A DNA stretch of 32,119 nt, from NCBI GenBank assembly GCA_017617065.1, contig JAFZWP010000011.1, positions 1-32,119 on the forward strand. The letters are read 5' to 3'. A program made the position numbers and the translations under genes. Positions 1-8,171 of the stretch are shown here, piece by piece. The notes beneath the pieces are model-generated. The model worked only from the letters and a program-made list of their open reading frames with translations, did not search any database and was not told the DNA's origin. How positions within the stretch are numbered: the first letter of the stretch is position 1; each line of letters opens with the position of its first letter. This DNA comes from Bacilli bacterium (GTDB lineage: Bacteria > Bacillota_I > Bacilli_A > ML615J-28 > CAG-698).

Positions 1-1
1 A

Positions 2-934
2 GGGCTTGGATTGTACAATAATGAGTTTGGAAAAGCAGCGGTTTCTAAAATTGATGAAAAAATTGTAAAAAAAGTCTTTTTAGAGCTCGGAATCTTAACA
101 AAAACGGACTCTCAAGGCCGTATTTACCCTTATAGTTTGTCGGCTAATTCGGTTTTAGATGCATTGCTTGATGCAAATTTAAAACTAGGAAATAAGATTT
201 ATGCGAATCATGAAGTAAAAGAATTAAAATATGTAAATTCTAAATTTTTAATTGATGGTTTAGCATTTGATTACTTGATTTTAGCGTGTGGAAGCAAAGC
301 TAATACTAAAATAAACCACTTAATTGGACAAAATTTAGTAGATTTTGGCCATAAGTGGGTCGCTGATCATCCGGGGTTGTGTAGTATTGAGACTAATGAA
401 GCTACATCTAGCCTAAATGGCATAAAAGTAAAGGCAAATGTTGCGGTGAATGACCATTTATTTAGTGGCGAAGTCTTATTTAAGAATAACGGATTATCAG
501 GAATTGCTATTTTTGAAGCTAGTAGGTTTGTAAATAAAGGCGATATCATTCATTTAGACTTAATGGCCGATTTAAATCAGGATCAAATTAATGATTTGAT
601 TCCAAATTTAGAGACATTTAACCACACATTTCCAAAAATGGTTGCAAAAGATATTCTAAATCGCGCAAATGGTGATTTATCTAGCGCTTTAAAAATAGTT
701 AAGAATTATGAATTTAGTGTAAAACGCCTATCAGGATATGAAAATGCCCAAATTATGGTTGGTGGTATTGATATAAAAGATGTAAATGACACGTTTGAAT
801 CAAAACTTGTTTCTAATTTATATATATTAGGAGAAGTTTTAGATGTGGATGGAACGTGTGGAGGCTATAATTTGCATTTTGCTTGGGCTAGTGCAATTAT
901 TGCTAGTAAAAACATTGTAGATGGTTTAAAATAA
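2..934 (+). CDS. BaiN/HI0933-family FAD-dependent oxidoreductase, C-terminal part (5' end outside window)
   Basis: This is the C-terminal part of a HI0933/BaiN-type NAD(P)/FAD-dependent flavoprotein. The frame is open to the window edge; the first in-window start (TTG at 11) has no ribosome site, and the family has an N-terminal FAD-binding GxGxxG region that is missing, so the gene begins upstream. Seen: FGK-type and GRIYPYSLSA segments, then the second dinucleotide-fold strand ending in LILACGSKAN, then the C-terminal FAD-contacting motif GEVLDVDGTCGGYNLHFAWASA. These fit the family pattern GR-x-YP-S-x-A, LA-x-G and GE-x-LDVDG-x-(T/C)GGYN. Family members are cytosolic, and some reduce unsaturated steroid or bile-acid intermediates, but the substrate here cannot be read from sequence. 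The TAA stop overlaps the next ATG by one base (TAATG), so translation is probably coupled to the phosphodiesterase gene. Confidence 0.85.
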   Translation, partial: GLGLYNNEFGKAAVSKIDEKIVKKVFLELGILTKTDSQGRIYPYSLSANSVLDALLDANLKLGNKIYANHEVKELKYVNSKFLIDGLAFDYLILACGSKANTKINHLIGQNLVDFGHKWVADHPGLCSIETNEATSSLNGIKVKANVAVNDHLFSGEVLFKNNGLSGIAIFEASRFVNKGDIIHLDLMADLNQDQINDLIPNLETFNHTFPKMVAKDILNRANGDLSSALKIVKNYEFSVKRLSGYENAQIMVGGIDIKDVNDTFESKLVSNLYILGEVLDVDGTCGGYNLHFAWASAIIASKNIVDGLK

Positions 935-1380
935 TGATTGTAGTGGTAATTAGTGATGCCCATGGCGATCAAGGATTGATAAGAAGAGTAGCAGAAATGG
1001 AAAATAAAGCCGACGCATTCATTGATGCTGGTGATTCTTGCCTTGAGGCTGAAGATATTAGGCCATTTATTAGTGTAAAAGGGAATTGTGACTTTAGTTT
1101 TTATCCACTAAGTAGGATATTATATTTTGAAGGATGGCGTGTATACCTTACTCATGGGGCGGGATTATCTAAAAGTAGTCTTATTAACATCGCTAAAAGC
1201 CATGAATGTAGTGTATTAATATATGGTCATACTCATAAATATGAAGATTCGATAAATAACAGTATATATTGCTTAAATCCTGGTAGTATTTCGAGGCCAA
1301 GGGATGGATATATGGGCACATATATGGTTATTGAATTTAGTGAAAATGATATAAAGATTAAAAAGAAGGAGATATATTGA
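934..1380 (+). CDS. YfcE/MJ0936-family metallophosphoesterase
   Basis: A 148-residue calcineurin-like phosphodiesterase of the small YfcE/MJ0936 family. The metal-site motifs occur in the expected order: ISDAHGD near residue 7 (D-x-H), DAGD near 32, GNCD near 50, THG near 73, and YGHTH near 95. The family hydrolyses phosphodiesters with two bound metal ions; the physiological substrate is usually unknown. The length is close to the family norm, so the gene looks intact. It begins inside the stop codon of the flavoprotein gene and ends with TGA that overlaps the pgsA ATG (TGATG), so the three genes read as one transcript. Its stop is one of only two TGA stops in the window and is immediately followed by a second in-frame TGA. 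Confidence 0.9.
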   Translation: MIVVVISDAHGDQGLIRRVAEMENKADAFIDAGDSCLEAEDIRPFISVKGNCDFSFYPLSRILYFEGWRVYLTHGAGLSKSSLINIAKSHECSVLIYGHTHKYEDSINNSIYCLNPGSISRPRDGYMGTYMVIEFSENDIKIKKKEIY

Positions 1381-1973
1381 TGAATCTACCTAACAAATTA
1401 ACATTACTTAGAATTATAATTGTACCTATTATTGTTATCATTCCTTTCTTTAAGGTATTAAATGAAACAATATTATTTACAATTAATAATAGTTTTTCAA
1501 TTACTTATTTTTCACTTGCACAAGCATTAGTGCTATTCTTCTTTATAGTTGCATCAATCACAGACTATTTAGATGGGCACTTAGCAAGAAAAAATAATCA
1601 AATTACTGATTTTGGTAAGCTAATGGATCCATTAGCTGATAAAATATTAGTTGTTGCTACATTAATCGTACTTCTAGAGTGGGGTAGAATGTATGGTTGG
1701 GCAATAATACTTATTGTAGCTAGAGAATTTTTAGTTACAGGCATTCGCCAATTAGGCGTTGCTAAAGGTACTGTTATTGCCGCAAGTTATTTTGGAAAAG
1801 CAAAGACAGTAACGCAAATGATTACAATCATTTATTTACTAGTATTTGCTCCAAATTTTGATAGTGTTACGGGAATAATTGGTTTTGTCCTAATAATTCT
1901 TGCAACATTACTTACAATTGCTAGTGGACTAGATTATGTAATTAAAAACAGAAACTTAATTCAATCAATGTAA
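1380..1973 (+). CDS. pgsA: CDP-diacylglycerol--glycerol-3-phosphate 3-phosphatidyltransferase
   Basis: PgsA makes phosphatidylglycerol phosphate from CDP-diacylglycerol and glycerol 3-phosphate, the committed step to phosphatidylglycerol in the membrane. The 197-residue protein starts with the typical [12 protein letters not shown] and carries the full CDP-alcohol phosphotransferase signature D-G-x2-A-R-x8-G-x3-D-x3-D (DGHLAR...[10 protein letters not shown], about residues 64-86). Several hydrophobic segments flank it. The ATG at 1380 is preferred over the in-frame TTG at 1377: GGAG at 1368-1371 stands eight bases ahead of the ATG, and the ATG overlaps the upstream TGA stop. recA follows after 11 bases; the Bacillus cinA gene usually found between them is absent. 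Confidence 0.96.
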   Translation: MNLPNKLTLLRIIIVPIIVIIPFFKVLNETILFTINNSFSITYFSLAQALVLFFFIVASITDYLDGHLARKNNQITDFGKLMDPLADKILVVATLIVLLEWGRMYGWAIILIVAREFLVTGIRQLGVAKGTVIAASYFGKAKTVTQMITIIYLLVFAPNFDSVTGIIGFVLIILATLLTIASGLDYVIKNRNLIQSM

Positions 1974-1984
1974 AGGAGATAAAA

Positions 1985-2971
1985 ATGGCTGAAGATAAAC
2001 AAAAAAACTTAGAAGAAGCATTTAAGCAAATAGAAAAACAATTTGGTAAAGGCTCAGTAATGAAACTTGGCGATAAAGTCTATGAAAAAATGGATGTTAT
2101 CCCAACTGGCTCTATTGCACTTGATAATGCATTAGGCGTAGGCGGCTATCCTAAAGGTAGAATTATCGAAATATTTGGTCCTGAAAGCAGTGGTAAGACT
2201 ACATTTGCTCTTCATGCAATAGCAGAAGCCCAAAAGCAAGGTGGTTATGCCGCATTCATTGATGCAGAACATGCCCTTGATCCAATTTATGCTAAGAACT
2301 TAGGTGTAGATATTGATAACTTAATCTTATCTCAACCTGATACTGGCGAACAAGCATTAGAAATAGTTGAACAACTTGTTAGGAGCAATGCGATTGATAT
2401 TATTGTAATAGATTCAGTTGCAGCACTTGTTCCTAAAGCCGAAATAGATGGCGATATGGGTGATGCTCATGTTGGTTTACAAGCAAGATTAATGTCTCAA
2501 GCAATGAGAAAATTATCTGGTGTTATTAGTAAAACTAATACTGTAGCCATCTTCATTAACCAAATTAGAGAAAAAGTTGGTGTATTATTTGGAAATCCAG
2601 AAACTACATCAGGTGGTAGAGCCTTGAAATTCTACGCATCAATTAGATTAGATGTTAGAAGAGTAGAACAAATTAAAGATGGTCAAGATGCAATTGGTAA
2701 CTTAACAAAGATTAAAGTTGTTAAGAACAAAGTAGCTCCACCATTTAGAACTTGCGAAATCGATTTAATTTATGGCAAAGGTATTTCTCACGAAGGTGAA
2801 TTACTTGATATAGCTGTAGAAAAAGATATTATTCAAAAGAGTGGTGCATGGTTCTCATATGAAGGTGAACGTATTGGCCAAGGTAGAGAAAATGTTAAAA
2901 ATTATATAGCTACTAATCCAAGTTTTGCAGCTGAGGTAGAAGCTAAGATTAGAGAAAGCTTTAATAAATAA
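1985..2971 (+). CDS. recA: Recombinase RecA
   Basis: RecA forms ATP-dependent filaments on single-stranded DNA, promotes strand exchange, and stimulates LexA-type self-cleavage. The 328-residue protein shows Walker A GPESSGKT near residue 65, the MAW region around it, Walker [13 protein letters not shown] near 137, and the L1/L2 DNA-loop regions including [19 protein letters not shown]. The length is slightly short at the C-terminus: it ends soon after the KIRESFNK segment and lacks the long acidic tail of E. coli RecA, as is common in low-GC relatives. AAAGGAG lies directly ahead of the ATG. It is 11 bases after pgsA with no promoter seen between them, so it is probably read from the upstream operon. 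A strong palindromic terminator follows. No LexA (SOS) box was recognised upstream. Confidence 0.98.
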   Translation: MAEDKQKNLEEAFKQIEKQFGKGSVMKLGDKVYEKMDVIPTGSIALDNALGVGGYPKGRIIEIFGPESSGKTTFALHAIAEAQKQGGYAAFIDAEHALDPIYAKNLGVDIDNLILSQPDTGEQALEIVEQLVRSNAIDIIVIDSVAALVPKAEIDGDMGDAHVGLQARLMSQAMRKLSGVISKTNTVAIFINQIREKVGVLFGNPETTSGGRALKFYASIRLDVRRVEQIKDGQDAIGNLTKIKVVKNKVAPPFRTCEIDLIYGKGISHEGELLDIAVEKDIIQKSGAWFSYEGERIGQGRENVKNYIATNPSFAAEVEAKIRESFNK

Positions 2972-2978
2972 GAATGTG

Positions 2979-3012
2979 AAAATGACATATGATATCATAT
3001 GTCATTTTTTAT
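2979..3012 (+). terminator. Rho-independent terminator after recA
   Basis: A perfect 26-base palindrome at 2981-3006 (left arm AATGACATAT, centre GATATC, right arm ATATGTCATT) is followed by a run of T to 3010. The arms extend by two further A-T pairs. There is no spacer at the centre, so the RNA loop would form from the central four bases. Its position eight bases after the recA stop and the T-run support termination. Confidence 0.85.
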
Positions 3013-3037
3013 ACGAAAAAACAATGTAAATTTGTGT

Positions 3038-3066
3038 TTGCTAAAAGTAAGGTAGTAATGTATAAT
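3038..3066 (+). promoter_or_regulatory. Sigma-A promoter for rny
   Basis: TTGCTA (3038-3043), 17 bases, TATAAT (3061-3066). It lies after the recA terminator and 67 bases ahead of the rny ATG, so rny is transcribed separately from recA. The start site would be near 3073. Confidence 0.8.
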
Positions 3067-3084
3067 TGATATGTAGGCTTTTTT

Positions 3085-3101
3085 CGTCGCAAGATGCGAC
3101 G
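3085..3101 (+). other. GC-rich stem-loop in the rny 5' leader
   Basis: CGTCGC / loop AAGAT / GCGACG forms a six-pair, mostly G-C stem about 12 bases after the predicted start of transcription. It is followed by TGAATTTTTAT, a short T-run, so it could act as a weak attenuator or as a 5' protecting hairpin. Such a G-C-rich stem stands out in this AT-rich sequence. Function is inference. Confidence 0.5.
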
Positions 3102-3132
3102 TGAATTTTTATACAGATATGGAGGTGCAGAA

Positions 3133-4710
3133 ATGCCTAGTTTACTATTTTTAGTAGATATGAACTTGGGCCTTGTTATTGCACTCTTCGCATTATGTCT
3201 TGTTTTAGGCGGAGTTATCATGTTCATCTATCAAAAGAGAAAGATGGATAAAGCTGGCCGCACAGCAGAAAAGATTATAGAAGATGCTAGAACTTCCGCA
3301 GAAGAAGATAAAAAACAAGCTATTATAGATGCAAAAAATGAAATCTATAACTTGAAGCAAGAAGCTGATAGAGAAATCAAAGATCGTAAGAATCAAGTTA
3401 AAGAACAAGAAAGAAAAATAGTACAAAGAGAAGAAAGATTAGATAATCGTAGTACTAATTTAGATAAAAGAGAAGATTCTTTAATTCAAAAAGAAAAAGT
3501 AATTGATGATCGTAAAGCTGAAATAGAAAAACAATATCATAAGGTTGAAGAGTTAGTTCAAGAACAGGCAACTAAACTTAATGAAATCGCTGATTTATCA
3601 CGCGAAGATGCTCGTAATATCATCCTTGGTCGTATTGAAGAAGAAATGTCGTTGGAAATAGCCGCTTACATTCGTGATGAAGAAGAAAAAGCAAAGAATG
3701 AAGTAGCACATAAAGCACAAAGTCTACTAGCCAACACTATTCAACAGTATGCCAGTGATGTAGTAAATGCGAAGACTATTTCGGTAGTATCACTACCTAA
3801 TGATGAGATGAAAGGCCGTATTATCGGTCGTGAAGGAAGAAACATTAGAGCAATCGAAGCCGCAACTGGTGTTGATATCATTATTGATGATACACCTGAG
3901 GCTGTTGTGCTATCTAGTTTTGATCCAATTAGAAGAGAAATCGCAAGACGTACGTTGGAAGCTTTAATTGCGGATGGAAGAATCCAACCTACACGTATTG
4001 AAGATTTAGTGTCAAAATTCCAAAATGAACTTGATAATGAATTAAAAGAAACTGGTGAAAAAGCAGTATTCGATTTAGGATTAAGTAAGATTCATCCAGA
4101 ATTAGTTAAGATTATCGGTAGACTTAAATACCGTACATCTTATGGCCAAAATGCTTTAACTCATTCAATGGAAGTAGCATACCTTACAGGTAAGCTTGCA
4201 GCAGAAATTGGTGAAGATGAAATCTTAGCTAGACGTGCTGGTTTACTTCATGACATTGGTAAAGCAATTGACCACGAAGTTGAAGGAAGTCACGTAGAGA
4301 TTGGTGTCGAACTTGCTAATCGTTATCACGAAAAACCAGAAGTAATCGATGCTATAGCATCACATCATGGAGATGTTGAGGCTAAAACAATTATTGCTCA
4401 TTTAGTTGCAGCTGCAGATACTTTATCTGCTGCTCGCCCTGGAGCTAGAAGTGAATCACTTGAAAACTATATCAAGAGACTTGCTCAACTAGAAGAAATT
4501 TGTAACAATCATAAAGGCGTTGATAAAGCTTATGCATTACAAGCCGGTAGAGAGGTTAGAATCCTAGTTAAGCCTGAAGAAGTTAATGATACTCAAGCAT
4601 ACAAGTTAGCTAGAGACATTAAATTAGAAATTGAAGGTAATGTAAATTATCCAGGCACAATTAAAGTAATAGTTATTCGTGAGACAAGAGCTCAAGAAAT
4701 TGCTAAATAA
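3133..4710 (+). CDS. rny: Ribonuclease Y
   Basis: RNase Y is the membrane-anchored endoribonuclease that starts mRNA decay in many Firmicutes. The ATG at 3133 (525 residues) is chosen because GGAGGT (3121-3126) precedes it by the right distance; an in-frame ATG at 3094 lies inside the leader hairpin and has no such site. Domains seen: one N-terminal membrane helix (about residues 7-30, [20 protein letters not shown]), a long charged coiled coil (about 35-190), a KH RNA-binding domain with GREGRNIRA near 233, and the HD hydrolase domain with the metal-binding pair H373-D374 in LLHDIGK. The length is close to the roughly 520 residues of the B. subtilis enzyme. It has its own promoter and terminator. 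In Bacillus ymdB follows directly; here it is about 6.3 kb away. Confidence 0.97.
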   Translation: MPSLLFLVDMNLGLVIALFALCLVLGGVIMFIYQKRKMDKAGRTAEKIIEDARTSAEEDKKQAIIDAKNEIYNLKQEADREIKDRKNQVKEQERKIVQREERLDNRSTNLDKREDSLIQKEKVIDDRKAEIEKQYHKVEELVQEQATKLNEIADLSREDARNIILGRIEEEMSLEIAAYIRDEEEKAKNEVAHKAQSLLANTIQQYASDVVNAKTISVVSLPNDEMKGRIIGREGRNIRAIEAATGVDIIIDDTPEAVVLSSFDPIRREIARRTLEALIADGRIQPTRIEDLVSKFQNELDNELKETGEKAVFDLGLSKIHPELVKIIGRLKYRTSYGQNALTHSMEVAYLTGKLAAEIGEDEILARRAGLLHDIGKAIDHEVEGSHVEIGVELANRYHEKPEVIDAIASHHGDVEAKTIIAHLVAAADTLSAARPGARSESLENYIKRLAQLEEICNNHKGVDKAYALQAGREVRILVKPEEVNDTQAYKLARDIKLEIEGNVNYPGTIKVIVIRETRAQEIAK

Positions 4711-4726
4711 CCAAAGTTTTATACTT

Positions 4727-4766
4727 AGGGATTAATCAAATTAATGGTTAATCCCTTTAATCATTT
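4727..4766 (+). terminator. Terminator after rny
   Basis: AGGGATTAA (4727-4735) pairs with TTAATCCCT (4748-4756) around a 12-base loop. The following sequence, TTAATCATTTTATTT, is T-rich but interrupted. It lies 17 bases after the rny stop. Confidence 0.75.
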
Positions 4767-4857
4767 TATTTATAATCTATTCTAAAATGGATTGTTTGAG
4801 TTTTACATTTATATTACATACATCAAATTAACAATCAAAAAAAGAGACCTTAATTTG

Positions 4858-4886
4858 TTGACAAACGTAGTGTGGTTTGTTAGAAT
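4858..4886 (+). promoter_or_regulatory. Strong sigma-A promoter of the ABC importer operon
   Basis: Consensus TTGACA (4858-4863), 17 bases, TAGAAT (4881-4886), preceded by TGT as an extended -10 element. The predicted start is near 4893, giving a leader of about 65 bases. Among the best promoter matches in the window, as expected for an abundant binding protein. Confidence 0.85.
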
Positions 4887-4899
4887 GGTATAGGATAAG

Positions 4900-4909
4900 A
4901 AAACGTTTT
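4900..4909 (+). promoter_or_regulatory. Palindromic operator candidate (AAAACGTTTT)
   Basis: AAAACGTTTT is a ten-base palindrome with a central CG, about +8 to +17 from the predicted start. LacI/GalR-family repressors commonly bind palindromes with a central CG in this place. It does not match the CcpA cre consensus well (several fixed positions differ). That a repressor acts here is inference from position and symmetry. Confidence 0.4.
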
Positions 4910-4957
4910 ACTTTTTTATTCAAATAGCAAAAATTAGAAAGAAGAGGTTTATTTTTT

Positions 4958-6253
4958 ATGAGAAAATTTTTTGCTTTATCACTTACACTAGTTCTATTAG
5001 CATCTTTGGTGCTAACAGGATGTGGTGGCAAGAAAAAAGAACAGAGTGAAGTTCAAAAAATTATTGAACAAGCTCAAAGCATGTCACTTGAAGAGTTGGC
5101 AAGAAAGGCAATTGAAGAATCAAACGGAAAGCAATTCTATGGCGTTGGTAACTCAAGCCGTGGTAAATCAGCACTTCCACTATTCATTGCTTACTTACAA
5201 ACTATTGATCCAAATTACAATATGACTTTTGAGTGGCAACAACCAAAGAATAACAAAATCTTTGATCAATTAACATCAGATGGATTAAAGACAACTGGTA
5301 CATTCGCTATGACTTTAATTCAAGACGGTAACCAAATTGAAAGTAAAATGGTTAAGACTGGTGTTTTAGATACATTTATTCCAAAAGAATGGGCAGAAGC
5401 TAATAATATTAAGGCTAGTGAATATAAAGGATACCTTGCACTTCAAACTTTAAATAAAGTATTTATGTTCAATAATACTGGTAGCAAGACATTCACTAAC
5501 TGTTGGGATTTCGTTCTTCCAGGAGAACATGGTCTATTCATGGATATCGATTCTGAAATCGTTGGTAAGAACTTCTTATACATGTTAACAGCTCCTAAAT
5601 ATGCTGCTAACTTAAAAGCTGCATTCGATGTATTACCAGAAGCTAAGAAATCACAATTACAATCTACAGTTGATGGTTTAGAAAATGATGCTAAAGATTT
5701 AGGCTTAGATGCTAATGGTAAATATGCTCTTGCGTGGATTAAGTTATGGGTTGAAAGCTATAACGCACAAGTAGACGATGGTCCTATTTGTAACACATTA
5801 GTTGATAGAAGCGCTACAGATCAATTCGGTCTATTAGTATATTCTAAATTACGTTCAGTTACTGAATCTGAAACAGTTTCAAAGAACAACATTACTGTTG
5901 CTGCATACCAAGATGGTTATCAAGGAATGGGTGGATATGGATATTGCCATTATCTATTCGTTACTGACAACTCACCACTTCCTTGGACTGCGTGTGCATT
6001 CATCGCTTATATGACTTGTACAGTTGATGGATTCTCTGCATGGGGTAAAGATATGGGTGGATATTCTTCTAACCCTACAGTTGCTCTTGGCACAGAAGCA
6101 AAATATCAACATAGCGTTAACCAAGGCGATAAAGGCTATGATTGGTGGGTAGGTCAAGGCAAGTTAGTTCTTGAAGATCCTGAATATTGTTCAAGTGTAG
6201 CATTCACTGTTGGTTCATGGATTGAAATGCTAACAAAATACACTGGAAAATAG
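4958..6253 (+). CDS. ABC transporter substrate-binding lipoprotein
   Basis: Extracytoplasmic solute receptor for the permease and ATPase genes that follow. The 431-residue precursor has a basic start (MRKFF), a hydrophobic stretch, and the lipobox L19-T20-G21-C22, so it should be lipid-anchored after signal peptidase II cleavage. A charged GGKKKEQSE linker follows. The mature part is rich in aromatic residues, with segments such as WDFVLPGEHG and GMGGYGYCHYLF, fitting a family-1/8-like binding fold. No substrate-defining motif was recognised. The partner permease is of the fused FbpB/ThiP type, which points to iron(III), thiamine, phosphonate or polyamine relatives rather than typical sugar systems, but this is inference. 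AGAGG precedes the ATG; strong promoter and operator-like palindrome upstream, stem-loop downstream. Confidence 0.85.
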   Translation: MRKFFALSLTLVLLASLVLTGCGGKKKEQSEVQKIIEQAQSMSLEELARKAIEESNGKQFYGVGNSSRGKSALPLFIAYLQTIDPNYNMTFEWQQPKNNKIFDQLTSDGLKTTGTFAMTLIQDGNQIESKMVKTGVLDTFIPKEWAEANNIKASEYKGYLALQTLNKVFMFNNTGSKTFTNCWDFVLPGEHGLFMDIDSEIVGKNFLYMLTAPKYAANLKAAFDVLPEAKKSQLQSTVDGLENDAKDLGLDANGKYALAWIKLWVESYNAQVDDGPICNTLVDRSATDQFGLLVYSKLRSVTESETVSKNNITVAAYQDGYQGMGGYGYCHYLFVTDNSPLPWTACAFIAYMTCTVDGFSAWGKDMGGYSSNPTVALGTEAKYQHSVNQGDKGYDWWVGQGKLVLEDPEYCSSVAFTVGSWIEMLTKYTGK

Positions 6254-6280
6254 AATAATTAATTGAGAATAATAATATTC

Positions 6281-6316
6281 AAAGGCGCATGGCGACTAAT
6301 TAAACTATGCGCCTTT
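6281..6316 (+). other. Intercistronic stem-loop between binding protein and permease genes
   Basis: AAAGGCGCAT (6281-6290) pairs perfectly with ATGCGCCTTT (6307-6316) around a 16-base loop; the following TATTTATAG is a poor T-run. Such hairpins after the binding-protein gene commonly stabilise its mRNA or partly terminate transcription, so that receptor is made in excess over permease. No promoter was seen between it and the permease gene, so read-through must occur. Confidence 0.65.
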
Positions 6317-6337
6317 ATTTATAGATGAGGTTTTTTT

Positions 6338-8167
6338 ATGATGATGACAGAAATCAAAAAGCCATCAAGTTGGAAATTATTTTGGAATAAGATAAAGACA
6401 TTCTTCTCTAAGCCACAAAACACAATATTAGTTGCTATGGCAATTGTTTGCACATTTACAACTTTTGCACCAGTTGTGGCGATAGTTGAAGACACGTTGA
6501 AAATCCATCCAGGAACAATTGATGCCTATTTAACTGGAAAAGTGAGCGGCTTTACGTTTGCTAACTATGTTGATTTGTTTACTGGAAATGTTGCCAAAGC
6601 CAACTTGTGGACACCTTTATTTAATACCTTAATTTTAGCGGTGTTTTCATGCGTTGTTGCTATATTATATGGCGGTATATTTGCCTTTTTAGTAACAAGA
6701 ACAAATTTAAAATTTAAGAAGTATTTGAGTGCAATTTTTATTTTTCCATATATAATGCCTCAATGGACATTAGCAATGGTTTGGAAAAACTTATTTGACT
6801 CAAATATGATTACGGGAACTAAGGACGGACTTTTAGCAGGTCTATTTAATATCCATATGCCTTTATGGTGGTGTCAAGGATTATTCCCATCTATCATCGT
6901 ATTAGGCTTACATTATGCCCCATTTGCTTATATTCTAATTGGCGGTATATTTAGGAATATGGATTCTAACTTAGAAGAAGCTGCAACGATTCTAGATACT
7001 CCTAAATGGAAGATTATGACTAGAGTCACTCTTCCTTTAGTAAAACCGGCGATTTTGTCAACAGTTTTATTAGTTTTTGGTAGTAGTATGGGTTCTTACC
7101 CTGTTCCACATTATTTAAAACTTACAACTCTTTCAACAAAATATCTAGAAATGAATGTAAGTAGAGCTGGTGAAGCTAGTATTCTTGCGATCATTATGAT
7201 GATATTAGGTGTTGCGATAATGTACTTTAACCAAAGAAGTCTTAAGAGCAGAAAGAGTTACACAACTGTTACTGGTAAGAGTGGACAAATTAGTAAAATT
7301 AATTTGGGTAAAATTGGAAGTAGCTTAATTGCTGGTTTGTTTATTATATTTACTTTCTTCACATCAATATTCCCAATTATTTCATTTGCATTTGAAACAT
7401 TCCTTCCTAATCCTGGAGATTATAGTTTCTTACATACTTGGAATACTGATAACTTAACTACTAAATGGTGGTTAACTAGCGAAAATGTTACAGAAAATGG
7501 TATGTATGGACAAAAAGGTATGCTATTTAACGAAACAATTTGGCGTGGTTTTGGTGGTACAATGCTTGTATCAATTGCCTGTGCTTTAGCAGCTGGAACG
7601 CTTGGTACTTTAATTGGCTATGCGGTTTCTAAAAACAGACGTTCAAAACTATCATCATATGTCAATGGTATTGCATTCCTTCCATATTTAATGCCATCTG
7701 TTGCTGTTGGTATAGCTTTCTTCGTATTATTCTCAAATGAATATATTAATCTTTATAACACTTATTGGTTATTAATAATTGTTGGTACAGTTAAATATAT
7801 TCCATTTGCATCACGTTCTTCACTAAATTCAATGTTACAACTAAGTGGAGAAATCGAAGAATCAGCCATTATTCAAGATATACCATGGTGGAAACGAATG
7901 ACTAGGATTATTGTTCCGATTCAAAAATCTTCGATCGTAAGTGGATTTTTGTTACCATTTATGACTTGCTTGAGAGAATTATCACTATTTATGCTTCTTT
8001 GCGTACAAGGTTACATTCTTTCAACAACTCTAGACTATTTCGATGAAATGGGTCTATATGCATTCTCAAGTGGTATTAACTTGATTTTAATCGTAACAAT
8101 TTTAGTAAGTAATGCAATTGTCAATAAAATAACAGGCGCAAGCCTAGATAAGGGAATAGGAGGATAA
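6338..8167 (+). CDS. ABC transporter permease, two fused membrane domains
   Basis: A 609-residue inner-membrane permease in which two BPD-transp-1 halves are joined, as in FbpB (iron) and ThiP (thiamine). Each half has about six membrane helices and its own EAA loop for docking to the ATPase: LEEAATILDTPKW...LPLVKP near residue 213, and IEESAIIQDIPWW...VPIQKS near 505. A hydrophilic external stretch near residues 350-390 (around WNTDNLTTKWW) precedes the second half. It starts with three consecutive ATG codons; GAGG at 6327-6330 with a seven-T spacer favours the first (6338). The ATPase gene follows after four bases, with its ribosome site inside the last codons of this gene. The fused layout means a single protein forms the whole membrane channel. 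Substrate unknown. Confidence 0.9.
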   Translation: MMMTEIKKPSSWKLFWNKIKTFFSKPQNTILVAMAIVCTFTTFAPVVAIVEDTLKIHPGTIDAYLTGKVSGFTFANYVDLFTGNVAKANLWTPLFNTLILAVFSCVVAILYGGIFAFLVTRTNLKFKKYLSAIFIFPYIMPQWTLAMVWKNLFDSNMITGTKDGLLAGLFNIHMPLWWCQGLFPSIIVLGLHYAPFAYILIGGIFRNMDSNLEEAATILDTPKWKIMTRVTLPLVKPAILSTVLLVFGSSMGSYPVPHYLKLTTLSTKYLEMNVSRAGEASILAIIMMILGVAIMYFNQRSLKSRKSYTTVTGKSGQISKINLGKIGSSLIAGLFIIFTFFTSIFPIISFAFETFLPNPGDYSFLHTWNTDNLTTKWWLTSENVTENGMYGQKGMLFNETIWRGFGGTMLVSIACALAAGTLGTLIGYAVSKNRRSKLSSYVNGIAFLPYLMPSVAVGIAFFVLFSNEYINLYNTYWLLIIVGTVKYIPFASRSSLNSMLQLSGEIEESAIIQDIPWWKRMTRIIVPIQKSSIVSGFLLPFMTCLRELSLFMLLCVQGYILSTTLDYFDEMGLYAFSSGINLILIVTILVSNAIVNKITGASLDKGIGG

Positions 8168-8171
8168 TAAT

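Noticed and set aside
3094..3132. Upstream in-frame start of RNase Y
   Set aside because: It lies in the leader hairpin, lacks a ribosome site and would put 13 polar or charged residues before the membrane anchor; the ATG at 3133 has GGAGGT.
4897..4911. CcpA cre site at the ABC promoter
   Set aside because: Several fixed cre positions do not match; only the central CG and A/T flanks agree.
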